Assembly (NCBI GenBank): GCA_002786025.1
Contig: NHNW01000024.1
Coordinates: 486,237-550,236 of the forward strand
Reading direction: 5' to 3'
From: Zasmidium citrigriseum
Taxonomy: Eukaryota; Ascomycota; Dothideomycetes; Mycosphaerellales; Mycosphaerellaceae
DNA length: 64,000 nucleotides
Made by a program: the position numbers and the translations under genes. Below are positions 53,041 through 64,000 of this stretch, piece after piece. A model generated the notes under the pieces. It had not been told where the DNA came from and did not search any database. It worked only from the letters and a program-made list of their open reading frames with translations. The first letter of the stretch is position 1. Each line of letters opens with the position of its first letter.

Positions 53041-56000
53041 CTTTAATAGTAGCTTAGTAGCGTTAATTTCCTCGCCTATAATATATTAGCCTAGCTTAAG
53101 GGGATAATAAGAGGATTAAACTTACGAGTATAGCTACGTAGGTCCTAGACGTAATACGAAACCCGAGACTAATCCTAAGAAGGAGGTATATATATAGAAG
53201 GTAGCGACGGTAAGGCTCCCTAAGGAGGAGGTACTCGCGTAGGAGGAGACGTAGTAGGGGTATTAGCGGCTATAGCTATAATATTAGTAATAGTACTAAC
53301 TTCTAATAGTAAATATAGCTTACTAGAGATTATCGCTTTATCTCCTTTACTAGTCGACGAGACGATAGTAGGGCCGCCGCTAGTAGGGGATATACTATTA
53401 GTATCTAGAATAGCTACCTTAGCTATAGGATTCGAGGGAGTTATTAGCTACGGTATAGACTAATTATTACGAGGGGGTTTCGACGAGCGACGAGCCCTAG
53501 CGATCTTACTACCCGAGCGGGTATATAGCGTCTAGCTAAGACGACCCTCGCTATTTCTAATATAGATGTCCTAATCCTTATTATACTTACGCTTCTTACT
53601 AGGAGACTCTTCGAGAATATTATCTTCGCTATCGTAGGTAGAATCGTATTAAGTACTACGAGAGGACGGATTCTTATAGCGCTTACTATTAATAGGAGTA
53701 GGGATAGGAAGATCGTCTAGATCGACGACGAGAGTGCTAATATATCTACTAGAGGTTAGATAAGAGGCTACTATAAATACTCGGTCGACTATAGCGAACT
53801 AAAGACAAGGGTTTATTAGTAGTATAAAGCGTAGTACTTTACTAGGCGAGGGAGCTATAGTAAAGCGAACCTCGAGGGGTTTTAACTAAGGTAGTTTCTA
53901 GCGATATAATAGAACGTTAGTAGAATCTTAGTACTTAAGGGATTTCTAACGTATAGCTTACTTTAAATATTATGTAATTAAGGCGACGATAGTAAGGAAG
54001 AAAAAGCAAGCGGGAAGTACGTTACTAGTAAGGCGTAAAAGTAGAGAATCTTTTTCAACTAAAAAGGTAAGGGAAGGGTATAAAAGTAAAGTAGAAATCT
54101 TAAGAAATAGACCGAGCTTAATAGAAAAGTTACTATATTACGACTAACGAGACGAGGCGGAACTATCTATCTCTTTTCCGTACTTAACTTACTCCTTACG
54201 GGAATACAAGCCTAGTATCCTAACTAGAATTCTCCCTTCTTTTAAGGACGTAATACTTAATCTCTAAGACGTATAATATTAACCGGTAGAATACCGTTAT
54301 CCTAAACCTTTAACTCCTATAATACCTATATAGGCTACGTCGACGGTAGACTAGAGTTAAGAGTATAGATATATAGCTCCTTAATCTTAGGGATATTATT
54401 TCGCTATAGCGCCTTATTAAGTACTACGATAATCTCGAGGAGATTAATTATCGCGATCTTCGTAGCTATAACTATACTAGCTACTAGATCGATAGCCTAG
54501 TCGAGTCTATAGCCGGATCGCTTAGATATAAAAATATAACTAACAGGATAACTAGGCTCGCTATTAGGTATAAAAATCCTAGCTTTACCTAGCTATTTAT
54601 CTCCGTATTACTAGTAGAGATCTATAAGGATATATAAGACTTACGGATATTAGCGCTTAAGGTCGGCGATAATAGCTAGATCGAAGCTACTATTATAACT
54701 AAGAGTATAAACTTTAAGGGTTTAGATAGATATATAGGAAGCGTCGTCGTTACGCTTCGGGGGCTATAATATACTCGTAAAGGGCGAGTTAGGAGGACAT
54801 AGATTAGCTATAAATAAATTAGTAAAGAGCAATAAAGATATAGTAGGCTAGTATATATACTACTAATAGGAGCCTCCTTATCGGAGTCGGAATACTAAGT
54901 ACTAGAGGTCTTTATCTTTTTACGACGCGGTTAACTAGACCTAAGTACTAGAATAGCGCTATTATCTTCCTCGCTCGCCTCGTCGTAGGTACTAAACTTC
55001 TCGATATACTTCTCTATAATCTTCTAGGATCGCTACTTATACGTCGTAGCTATAGTAGTATTAGATAGGGTAGCGAATAGGCCGATCTATTTCTAGGTTA
55101 AAGGGAGGTCGTTATTACCGAGGCGGGATAGGGGTAAGTACTATTTAGAGATAGCCTCCCGTATAATAGGATAAAGGTTACTATAAAAGGTACGGAGATA
55201 TAGCGAGAAACTAGAGAGGGTTTTATCCGTACGAAGTAAGCGGGCCTTAATCGGGAGGCGGTAGGTCTAACTAGAACTATAGTAGACGACGACCTTACTA
55301 ACTTCGAGCTAGGAAACGTTAGTATTAGGATAATAAACTACTAGGCTATACTAACTTACCTAATTCTCTTTATAAACGGTTAAGTCGAGAGTAGAGTCTC
55401 GAGTACTAGTAGCGATAATCTAGCTTCTATTATAGGCGCGCTTATAGGTAGCGATAGCGGGGGCTAAAATATTAGTAGTAGTAGAGGGAGGGTTATCGCT
55501 AGAGTAGGCGTAGGCTATATTAGACTAAGTATAGAAACGTATTAGCGTAGAACTTAACAAAAAAGCGTACTAAACTTATAATAGCCGATATTATACTTAA
55601 AACGTAGTTATAGAAGTAGACGTAGAGAAAAAGAAGAAGCTTTACAGCGGTAAGTAAAGTAAAGTAGAGGCTAGTAATATAGCTAATAAGAGTACCTATA
55701 CCGTATAGCTATAGCGTTATTCTATACTACGGTAGTAAATAAAAGATAGAACCAGATTACGTATAACTTTAGGAGATTTGTACTAGTTAATAGGTAAGGA
55801 GAGATTTATTACTACGCGTAGCTTAAGTCCCGCTAACGTATACTTTAGCCTAGCTAGCGCTAGATAGGGATTACTCGACGTTACCTTATAGACTCTCCTA
55901 AACCTACTAATACTACTAAACCGGCTAACTACTTTACCTATTACTTAGGATAGCTAATAACTAATATATCCTATTATTATATATCCTCGAGCTTATAGCT

Positions 56001-59000
56001 ACCCCGAAAATATCTTCCTTAATACCCGCTCCCTAGAAAAACGATTAAACTAAACGCGCTATTAATCGCTACTAAGAGGATCCTAGGACTACCCGCTCGA
56101 TACCTACGAATCTACTATTAGGCTAGATAGAAGAAAGAGAGGAATAGAGGTATACCCCTAGAGAGTAGGTCTAGAAACTATATCTAGCGCCTCTACGCCT
56201 ATTACTACTAGCTATAGCTTACCTCGGACTAAACGGAGAATAGATAGAGAATCTTTATAGGTAAGGATTACTACTAACGTTTTTAGTAAATTAAGGTCTA
56301 TATAAGTCCTATATACGAGACGAGCCTATAAGCCCTAATTAGGGAGACTACTACGAGAGTAGTAGTATAGAAGGTATAACTAATACTCTAAACGGTATTA
56401 GTAAGAAGGTCCCTATAACTAAGATAGGTCCTCTAGAACGAGATATATATACTCGAGTAGAAGCTAAGGGCGAGGATAGGACTAGATATACAATAGCTAA
56501 CGAATTCTTAGACGAGATATCTAACTCCGATATACTATCCGCGCTATTAATATATAAGGCGATAGGTACGGGTAATCGCGATACTATACTCGCCGATAAA
56601 AATAACGTATAAGATAAATACGTAATATTACTAGTATTATCGATACGAGGTACGATTCGTAGTCCTTATACGCTAGAGCTATAGAGCGAGAGCTTCTTAG
56701 ACAATTCGCTAGGGGATTTAGGATTAGAGGGCGAATAGGTATCGAATAGGGATCTAGTCGAAAGACTAGCTAGGCCTAATATTAGTACTTTAGTATATAG
56801 TATTAATAACGATAGCTTAATAGCTACGTCGAGTGCCTCGTATAGAGGGAATCTAGTACTACTACTTAACTCTTTAAAGGCGATACCTAGTAGCTACTAC
56901 AGGACTTCCCTACTACTAACGACTAGGGAGTTTAAAAGCGATTATACGATTAAGAAGGAGCTTAAGGGCGAGGTAGACGAAGTTAGTAAGGTATAGTACG
57001 AGACTAATCTACTCCTTATAGTAAGCGATTTCGAGAGCGAGGCTATAGTTAGAGAAGCGTAGTATAATAATATAAATAGTAAGATACCCTAGAGCGCTAC
57101 GGAATTATCGAACTAGTATAATACGAGTATAGGCTTAGCTATAATTACCGATATACTAGTCTATACTATCGAGCCCCCTATATCCTCTAACTTTAGAGAT
57201 ATCGACGTACTAACCGCCTATATTAAAGAGACGTTAGATAGTAAGCTACCTATAGGTTCCTAGTAACTCCCCTCCTATATAAGTATAGCGGGAACGAGAG
57301 TACCCGATAGAGACAGCTTAAAGCGATTATAGGATCGAGAGGGAGGAGAAGATAGTAGTAAGTTTATATAAATTTATAGGACTAAAGACCCGTTACCTAA
57401 TAAAAACGCAATAGAAGTAGACCCCTACCGTTAAGTATACTCGGTTACTTCTCTTCTATTACTAGAAGACTACGGTAGTAGCTTAGCGATATCCTAGTAC
57501 CTAAAGGACGAACGAGAAGGTAGGCTCTAGAAAGTCTATACTATTCGCTAAAGGGAAATCTAACCTAAGATAATAGACTAAGTATAAACCCTTTATACTA
57601 CTATAAGCTCTAATTAATATAAAGACTAAGTCGACCGTAGAAGATCCCTTCGCTCGAAGTAGAGACTACTATCTAAGAACACGAAGTCGATATATAAAAG
57701 CTTCGATCTAGATCTAGTAGCGATATATAACGAGTAGGGTATATAGAATACGCTACCGAACGAGCGGCTTCCTACGACGAAGGGTTCGAAGAAGAAGAAA
57801 CTATATAAGGGATATAAATAATTACTTATAAGGGTAGGCGGATAAGGTAAGCGTAGAATAGTATCGTATATAATAGTTTTATTACTCCTCGCCTAGCTCT
57901 ATATATTTCTAGCTAGTATATATATACCGCGAGTATCTATTAATACTCTACTACTTATCCTCGCTATACCCCCTTCGCCCTATAGTATATCTCCTATATA
58001 TATACCCCTTCTATAAATACTAAGAATATTTTACTATACTCTCCTCTCCCTCTACCTCCTCGATTAAGCTAACGTAGGTGTATTTAATAAGCTCCTTTCG
58101 CGAACTCCTCGTTTTAGTATCTAATAGTACCTACTACTACTTAGGCTTAATCGAATACTATATATACTAGGCTTATAGTCGACGAAGGTCTAGACGGGGC
58201 CCTTTAGGACCTAGACGCTTATTTTGCGGCTTTAGAAACACCTACTATCGCTCTACTAGGACCTCGTAAATACTACGACGAGTCCTACGCTTAGCGAATA
58301 ACTAGGACGTTAGAGTAACCCTTAGTATAATCGAGGATAACGAGATCGTCTTAGAATAGCGAGAGTATAGAAAGAGTCGGGATTATATAGCGGTTCTAAA
58401 ATTTACTAGAGAAGAGTATTATAGAGAAGTATTAGTAAGTTAATAAATATAAGAATCCTATCGCTCGACTCTCGGCTAAGTTATTTATATAAAGAGATAT
58501 AGAGCTCGACGCTATTCTCCTATAAGAACTAGGTAGTAAAATTATAGAAAAGTAAACGACGATAGTAGATATCGTAGAGATAGTATATAGAGCTAAACGA
58601 AGCCTCGAAAATCGAGAAGGCGATCGTAACGGGGATATATAGAGTAATCGTCGACTACTTCTATAAGAGTAGAGGAATAAGAGACGTACCTAGTATATTA
58701 CCGTTTAGCGACGACGGTAAATATTATAGGGATCTATTCGTTAAGTTTATTACCGTAAGGCATACTACTAAGTAGTAGCTTTTAGGGCTAGTAGCGAATA
58801 TAGAATCTTAATCTTTTAAAGTAGTAGGAAGGTAGACGAGTAGATAGATATAATACTAAGAGGATAGAGTAGTAGGATAGCGAAGCTTATATAGATAAAG
58901 AGGATCGATACTATCTACTCTAAACTTAACTTAGGCTACCGTATACGATATTAATATCTTATATAAACTAAACAATATATCGATATCTAAACCTTAACTA

Positions 59001-60239
59001 GATCGCCGTTACGAACTTAAACGATATATACGGATCTCCTTACTATTATATATAATACAAACTATATTAACGGTACTAATTAGATTAGCGACGCTTAATC
59101 TATACGTACCTAACTTTACGACGAAGGTAGACCCGAGAGAGACGATAATAGCGGCGATCTATTACTAAGCCTTAGCTATACTAAGGGCTATCGAATAGCT
59201 ATAGGGAGTGCGAGTAGAGTTTAAAGACCTAGCGATACGATAGCTACTATAGTATATCGAATACTTAATAGCGTTTAACGTAAGTAATAGGGATTCGAAT
59301 ATATAAGTAAGTACTAATAGAGGATTTATAAGGGCGAAATAGGAGAGCGCTTAGGTAGTAGTATATTCGATAACCCCTTTAGACGTTAAGGAGAATACTA
59401 ACGATCTCGAGACGGGCCCTAATACCTAGTACGAACTAGACTAAATCCTTAAAGCTATAGTAAAAGGCTAGGATTTATTTATAAAGAATAGGTCGCGGGC
59501 CGTCGTAAGTATCCTTACTATTTTAGAAACTACGAGGAGTTCGACTTCGACGTAGTAGGTCCGTATTAGGAATTTCCTTTACTAACGGAGGGTATTTACG
59601 GAGGAGGTAAGTATTTATACTAAATACTATAGTATATAAGAATAGCTAAGAATCTAGGAAGGGTTACCGGGTAAAGACTAGATAGTCTTAAGGGGGAATA
59701 GGAACTTCGCGGAGGTCGTCTATATATAGGGGAGTATATATTAAGTTAGAGGCTAAAATATTTAATCTAGTAAAAATATTATATATAAAGCTATAGACTA
59801 AAGGCAATTATTTACTATAACTAAAATTTATATACTAGAGAGGTACGAGGTACGAGGAGCGTAAGCTAATTAAGTATACCTATATATAGTAGCGTTACTA
59901 CTACTAGTCGCCTACTAAGAAATAATATAACGCTAAGTAGAAAGATCCTACTATCGAAAATAAGGACAGATTAGCTACCTATACCCGCTAGTACGATAAT
60001 AACGCCGCTAGTAGTAATATAAGACAGCGTACTTAAATATAGAACGGGACTTACTAACTCTAATACTTAGGGCGGGCGGTATAGTTAGCGGCGGTAGTAA
60101 GCCTAGGTAGTAGAGTATTACGAATTATATATAGCGAGGTCTAAAAGTAATATTAACTATTAGCTAGAGGTCGAGCGATAACGACCTAGTCGTAATACGA
60201 CTAGTAATACGGGAACTAGACCTTAACGAGTACTAGAGT
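53041..60239. repeat. RIP-degraded DNA with scattered coding traces
   Basis: Plus-strand protein-like traces appear around 58.2-58.5 kb and elsewhere, but none could be placed in a family. No LTR, terminal inverted repeat or RNA gene was recognised. Confidence 0.45.
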
Positions 60240-62990
60240 ATAAACGGGACGAGACTAGAGAGGAGGCTAGGCTAGGATACTACCCCTAAGGCGAAGAGAG
60301 AGGAGGATAAGGCGATTCTTAATAATTAGCTAGCGAAATAACTAGCGGGTTATAATATACTAATAGATATAATAGACTTAACGAGCCCTACTCTATATAC
60401 CGCCTACCTAGAGAAACGATAGTATCTAGCCTCGATCGATACTAACGACGATAACCCTAACCTACCTATAGCTAGGAGAGGACGACGTAAGCGTAGTAAG
60501 ACGTTATAGCTAGTATAAGGGGAAAAGCTAGGATCTACTAGTAGCGAGGAAGATAACGACTAGTTTAGCCTCGAGGGCTAAGGTATAGTACTAGCCGAGT
60601 CGAGAGCTAATAGGGTAGATATTAAAATAGGTAATTCGGACTAAGGCTTTAGTAGTAGAGAGGGATTAAGTATAGTTAAAAGCGAAGACGACGAGATAAG
60701 CGACGACGACGGCGAGTTTAATATAGTACTAGTAGATACCGCGAGGGAGTAGATAGAGGTAGTTTACTTAGGCTTAAATTACGAGGAGCTAGAAGAGTAA
60801 GATAGAACTAAAGAAGATATTAGTAGTCTAAGCGGGCCTAGCGAAGACCTATTATTAGCTAAGCTAGAAGCGTCTAAGGTAGATAAGATATCTAATATAG
60901 ATAATACGAGCGGCGCGTAAGAACTAGTAAAGGCCTCGAGAAAGTTTATACGGCGAATACTTAACCTAATACTAAAGAAATATCGTAAGGGATTCCGAGA
61001 ATAGTTAAAGGCTTAATAGGATATATACTCGCTAGACTCTACGATAGGAGTAGATAACGTCTAAGAGCTACTCGTATAGTATTACGATACTATACTTATC
61101 GACGAGACGATATAGTACTAAGCGGACAAGATAGAAGCCCGGATCCTATTACTATAGTACGATATAATATACCGTATTAAGGAGCGAGATCTAGAGTTTC
61201 TAGATAAGGATCTAGTATACCTATCTAGAACGCTAGATTCTCTAATAATTATACTACTATATTACCTACCGAAGAAGACGTTAATAGGCTAGTACTCGTC
61301 GATTATAGACCGCCGAAATCGATATATTAAAGAATATACTAAAAAGTTCGACCTTAACGCGGCGCTTATAATAGATATAGTACTAGTACGTATTTAGCGG
61401 AAGAAGGTAGGGATAAAGTACGAAGAAGTACCGTATAAGAGGGTACTATAAGAGTCGAATTAGGTATAGGTACTCGAAGAGTTTAATCGATTCTTAGCTT
61501 AGATATTCTAGCTTAGCTACGCTAAGGTTATCGTTACTAGTAGTAAGGAACTAGCTCGGAAGTATAAGATAGTAACGAGTAGATACTTCGACTAGGGACT
61601 CTAGAGCTTCGCTTTACTAAGAGCGCTACGAAGGATTTATAAGTTAGGAGGGGGCTTTAGCGTAGGGACTATACGTAGTAGAGTTATAGTAGACGGCTCT
61701 TAGGTAGGACCGTTAGTATTCGCGCTATAGTATCTAGAAGAGATTATATATAGTAGGAGCCGAGGAGACTTCGATATACTTTATACTATAGATATACTAG
61801 CTAATATAGTAAACGAGATTATATACGGCGCGTATCTAGAGGCTATAAGAAGAGTATAGTATAATAGCGTCTAACCGCTAAGAAGGGTACATACGACTTA
61901 AGCTACTATAGAGCTAGTATAGGGAGCTACTACGAAACTAGTAGAGGAACGTAATAGTTATAAGTATCTAAAGTTGAAGGCGATATACGATCTAATAATC
62001 CTAGTAATATCCGTCGCGAAAGGGGAGATTACGATAGAGTATACGGTCCCTAGTACGATCGTATACGCCCTAGAGCTAGATCTCGATACGGACTACCTAG
62101 AGACGTTCGTACTAAAGGTATTAGAGGGCTACCTAATCTACTACGCGCTACGGGTTACGATCTATACTTAGAGCTTCTAGGAGATATAGAAGTATAATAT
62201 CGACTAGCGAGAGAAAGACGACGTAAAGCAATAGACTAACGTAGCGATATTAGAGCTAGGTCTACTAGGGGCCTAGAAATAGTATAAGAGATTCGGAAAA
62301 TACATAGCCTTTATAGGCACCTAAGACGACTATCGATAAATCCTATAGTAGTAGCGAAAGGTACGCTATATAATTATAGATATACGAGTAGACTTCGAGC
62401 TAGTACTATATACGCTATAGGACGTCTTCTATATAGAGAGGGTTATTAAGGCGCGCTAGGGTATAGAGACTAGTATCCTAGACGGTAAACTAACCTTTAT
62501 CGGTTTTAGGAGCTAGGACGTAGGGAATAAGAAAGTTATTCTATTTAAGGACGACGATATACGATCGCTCTATATACTATATATCCTAAAAGATTATACG
62601 AGGGATCTTAAGGGAGGAGATAGTATTACGAAGTAGAACTTATCTAGTAGCTTTAAGATACGAAATATAATCGGCTAGTTATAGAGGCTATAGTAGGCCT
62701 ACTAGAGACGTATAGAGTAGTTACGACTAAGCGCGTTTCTAAGAGCCGAACTAAACTACCTATACTCGAAGGTATTTCTAGGTTATAGGAAATCTACTAC
62801 TAACGTAGTAACGCGGCTCGTCTACCGTATTATACTAATACTCTATAAAGACGCGAGATATATAGTTAGGTAGGAGATCTTAAGAGTATAGAGATAATAA
62901 GTAGGTAGTTAGTAAGATAATATCGCTAGGGTATAATTTAAGGAGGTATAGCTATAATCTTTAGGATATTAGAAGTATTATACAAGGAAG
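60240..62990 (+). pseudogene. long RIP-broken frame, about 900 codons, unknown element protein
   Basis: Plus-strand protein-like sequence runs for about 2.7 kb, interrupted essentially only by TAA and TAG; from about 60.6 kb on it follows a single frame. The front part is acidic (Asp/Glu/Ser-rich, 60.6-60.85 kb). It is followed by a long alpha-helical, Leu/Ile/Arg-rich body with 'KFIRRILNLILKKYRKGF', 'GFSVGTIRSRVIVDGS' and 'LYSKVFLGYRKST'. The only stop-free piece of any length is 61974-62171. I do not recognise the family; it could be a large protein encoded by a DNA transposon or helicase-type element, but no catalytic motif was identified. Confidence 0.45.
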
Positions 62991-64000
62991 CTTAAGTAGA
63001 TATAGTCGTAATAGATTTACTAAATATAAGGTACGAGTAGAGTAAATAGTAAACTTAATACGATAAATACGTTAGGAAGAAGATAAATAGTACTTAACTA
63101 AGAGGGAAGAAACGGAGAACATATATAATATCTTAATTCCTATAATATATAATATACTAAGCTAGGTAAGAGTAAGATTAGCCTAAAGATATAGATATAG
63201 TAGGTACTAGTAGTAGACTAATTCCTCTTAGGTTACGAAATAAAATCTGCCTTACGCTTCGTATTTAAAGTAATCTAAGCGTTCGTAATATTAGCGAGTA
63301 ACGCTCTAGGCTCGTAGTCGTAGACTTTAAAGCGAAGGTACTTACGCTTCTTAAGAGAATATTAAATAATACGTAATAGATAGCTAGAGCCGCGGAGATT
63401 AATACGCTTATACTAATAAGGATATCTATACTTAATCTAAATTAATATAGGATAGAGGTTTAATCTCGTAGCGACCTTAGTAATAAAATAATTATAGTTA
63501 GTAGAGGCGGCGAAGTTGTCGGAGATTTCGGAATCGGGTAAGCTATAGGAGAATAGATTACGATAAGGCTAAGCAAAAAGGTCGCTAGACTTAAGTAGTA
63601 CGATATCGTAGTTATAGAAAAGATAAATATTACGCTAAGTAAGGGAGGTTATAGTAGGGCTATAGGGCCCTTCGTATAGCTTAACGTCGGGCTACTTATC
63701 CTTATTACCCTCCTAGTCGTCTTCGTCGTCCTTATTAGAGTCGTCGGAATCGTAGCTAGTACGCGTAGAGATAGGTAAGGCTAAGCGCTTATACTATTTA
63801 AACTATAACTTAAGGTCGAAGGGGAATACGGGTAAAGATTTAATATCCTAGTCCTTAGTCGTAGGCTAGAACTTCTTATTTGTTTATATACGTATAAACT
63901 CCTATTTAATAACTAGGTCGAGGAAATTAAGTTAGGTAACCTAGCTAAGTATATAGAGGTAAGATAGCTCTAGCTAACCCTATTACGCGGAAAGGCTAGA
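62991..64000. repeat. RIP-degraded DNA to the right edge
   Basis: Continues CpA/TpG-poor to the last base; no feature recognised. Confidence 0.5.

Larger units (their letters stand above)
27431..64000. repeat. RIP-saturated repeat block
   Basis: From about 27,431 nearly every CpA and TpG is replaced by TpA, while CpG, CpT and ApG remain; for example 28,201-28,260 has no CA and no TG at all. This is the signature of repeat-induced point mutation (CpA to TpA on both strands). Long reading frames are broken almost only by TAA and TAG (from CAA, CAG and TGG). No intact gene lies in these 36.6 kb. The block is a mosaic of transposon relics of at least two ages and continues past the right edge. 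Confidence 0.93.

Noticed and set aside
27431..64000. centromere or mitochondrial/plasmid DNA as explanation of the AT-rich block
   Set aside because: The composition is explained by CpA to TpA change with CpG retained and by identifiable gypsy elements. No satellite array or organellar gene was seen; a centromeric role cannot be excluded but has no positive evidence.
1..64000. CRISPR arrays, rRNA or tRNA genes, bacterial operons
   Set aside because: None was recognised; gene structure, introns and families are fungal. A tRNA could still be missed by eye; a tRNAscan run would settle this.

Overview
The window reads as nuclear DNA of a filamentous ascomycete, most likely a Dothideomycete (class inferred). 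Genes are compact with GT-AG introns mostly of about 47-70 nt. The families present (Pezizomycotina-type 2EXR proteins, alternative oxidase, Hrp1/Nab4-like RNA-binding protein, Atg7, Gyp1-like TBC protein) fit such a fungus. About half of the window carries extreme repeat-induced point mutation (RIP), which is specific to filamentous fungi.

Bases 1 to about 27,430 are a normal gene-rich block. From left to right it holds: the 5' end of an unknown minus-strand gene; a conserved hypothetical gene; a secreted GH43-like glycosidase; a four-exon acylphosphatase that no long ORF reveals; mitochondrial alternative oxidase; five tandem plus-strand genes of one 2EXR/F-box-like family (8,018-13,918); ATG7 and dCMP deaminase (divergent pair); a Gyp1-like RabGAP and an HRP1-like hnRNP (divergent pair); a hypothetical gene; and a type II membrane protein. 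Exon models were assembled by hand from splice sites and reading-frame closure. They close in frame in every case, but the RabGAP 5' end and the ATG7 acceptor have alternatives.

At about 27,430 the sequence changes abruptly. From there to 64,000 CpA and TpG are almost absent (replaced by TpA) while CpG survives, so former reading frames are broken by TAA/TAG and very rarely by TGA. Inside this block are: a near-perfect 0.2 kb inverted repeat with a 20-nt loop (28,159-28,573); a minus-strand Ty3/gypsy chromovirus relic with recognisable chromodomain, integrase, RT and gag traces (about 29.9-34.75 kb); a complete 7,011-bp Ty3/gypsy LTR retrotransposon (34,755-41,765) with 191-bp LTRs and an ACTAC target-site duplication; and about 22 kb of heavily mutated DNA with traces of other long coding frames that I could not assign to a family.

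The most interesting structures are the five-gene tandem family with its conserved exon architecture and shared CATGTGA promoter motif, the two-age nested retroelement record in which every LTR difference is a RIP-type change, the inverted repeat inside RIP-saturated DNA, the 1,051-nt intron of the HRP1-like gene, and the long RIP-broken frame at 60.2-63.0 kb.
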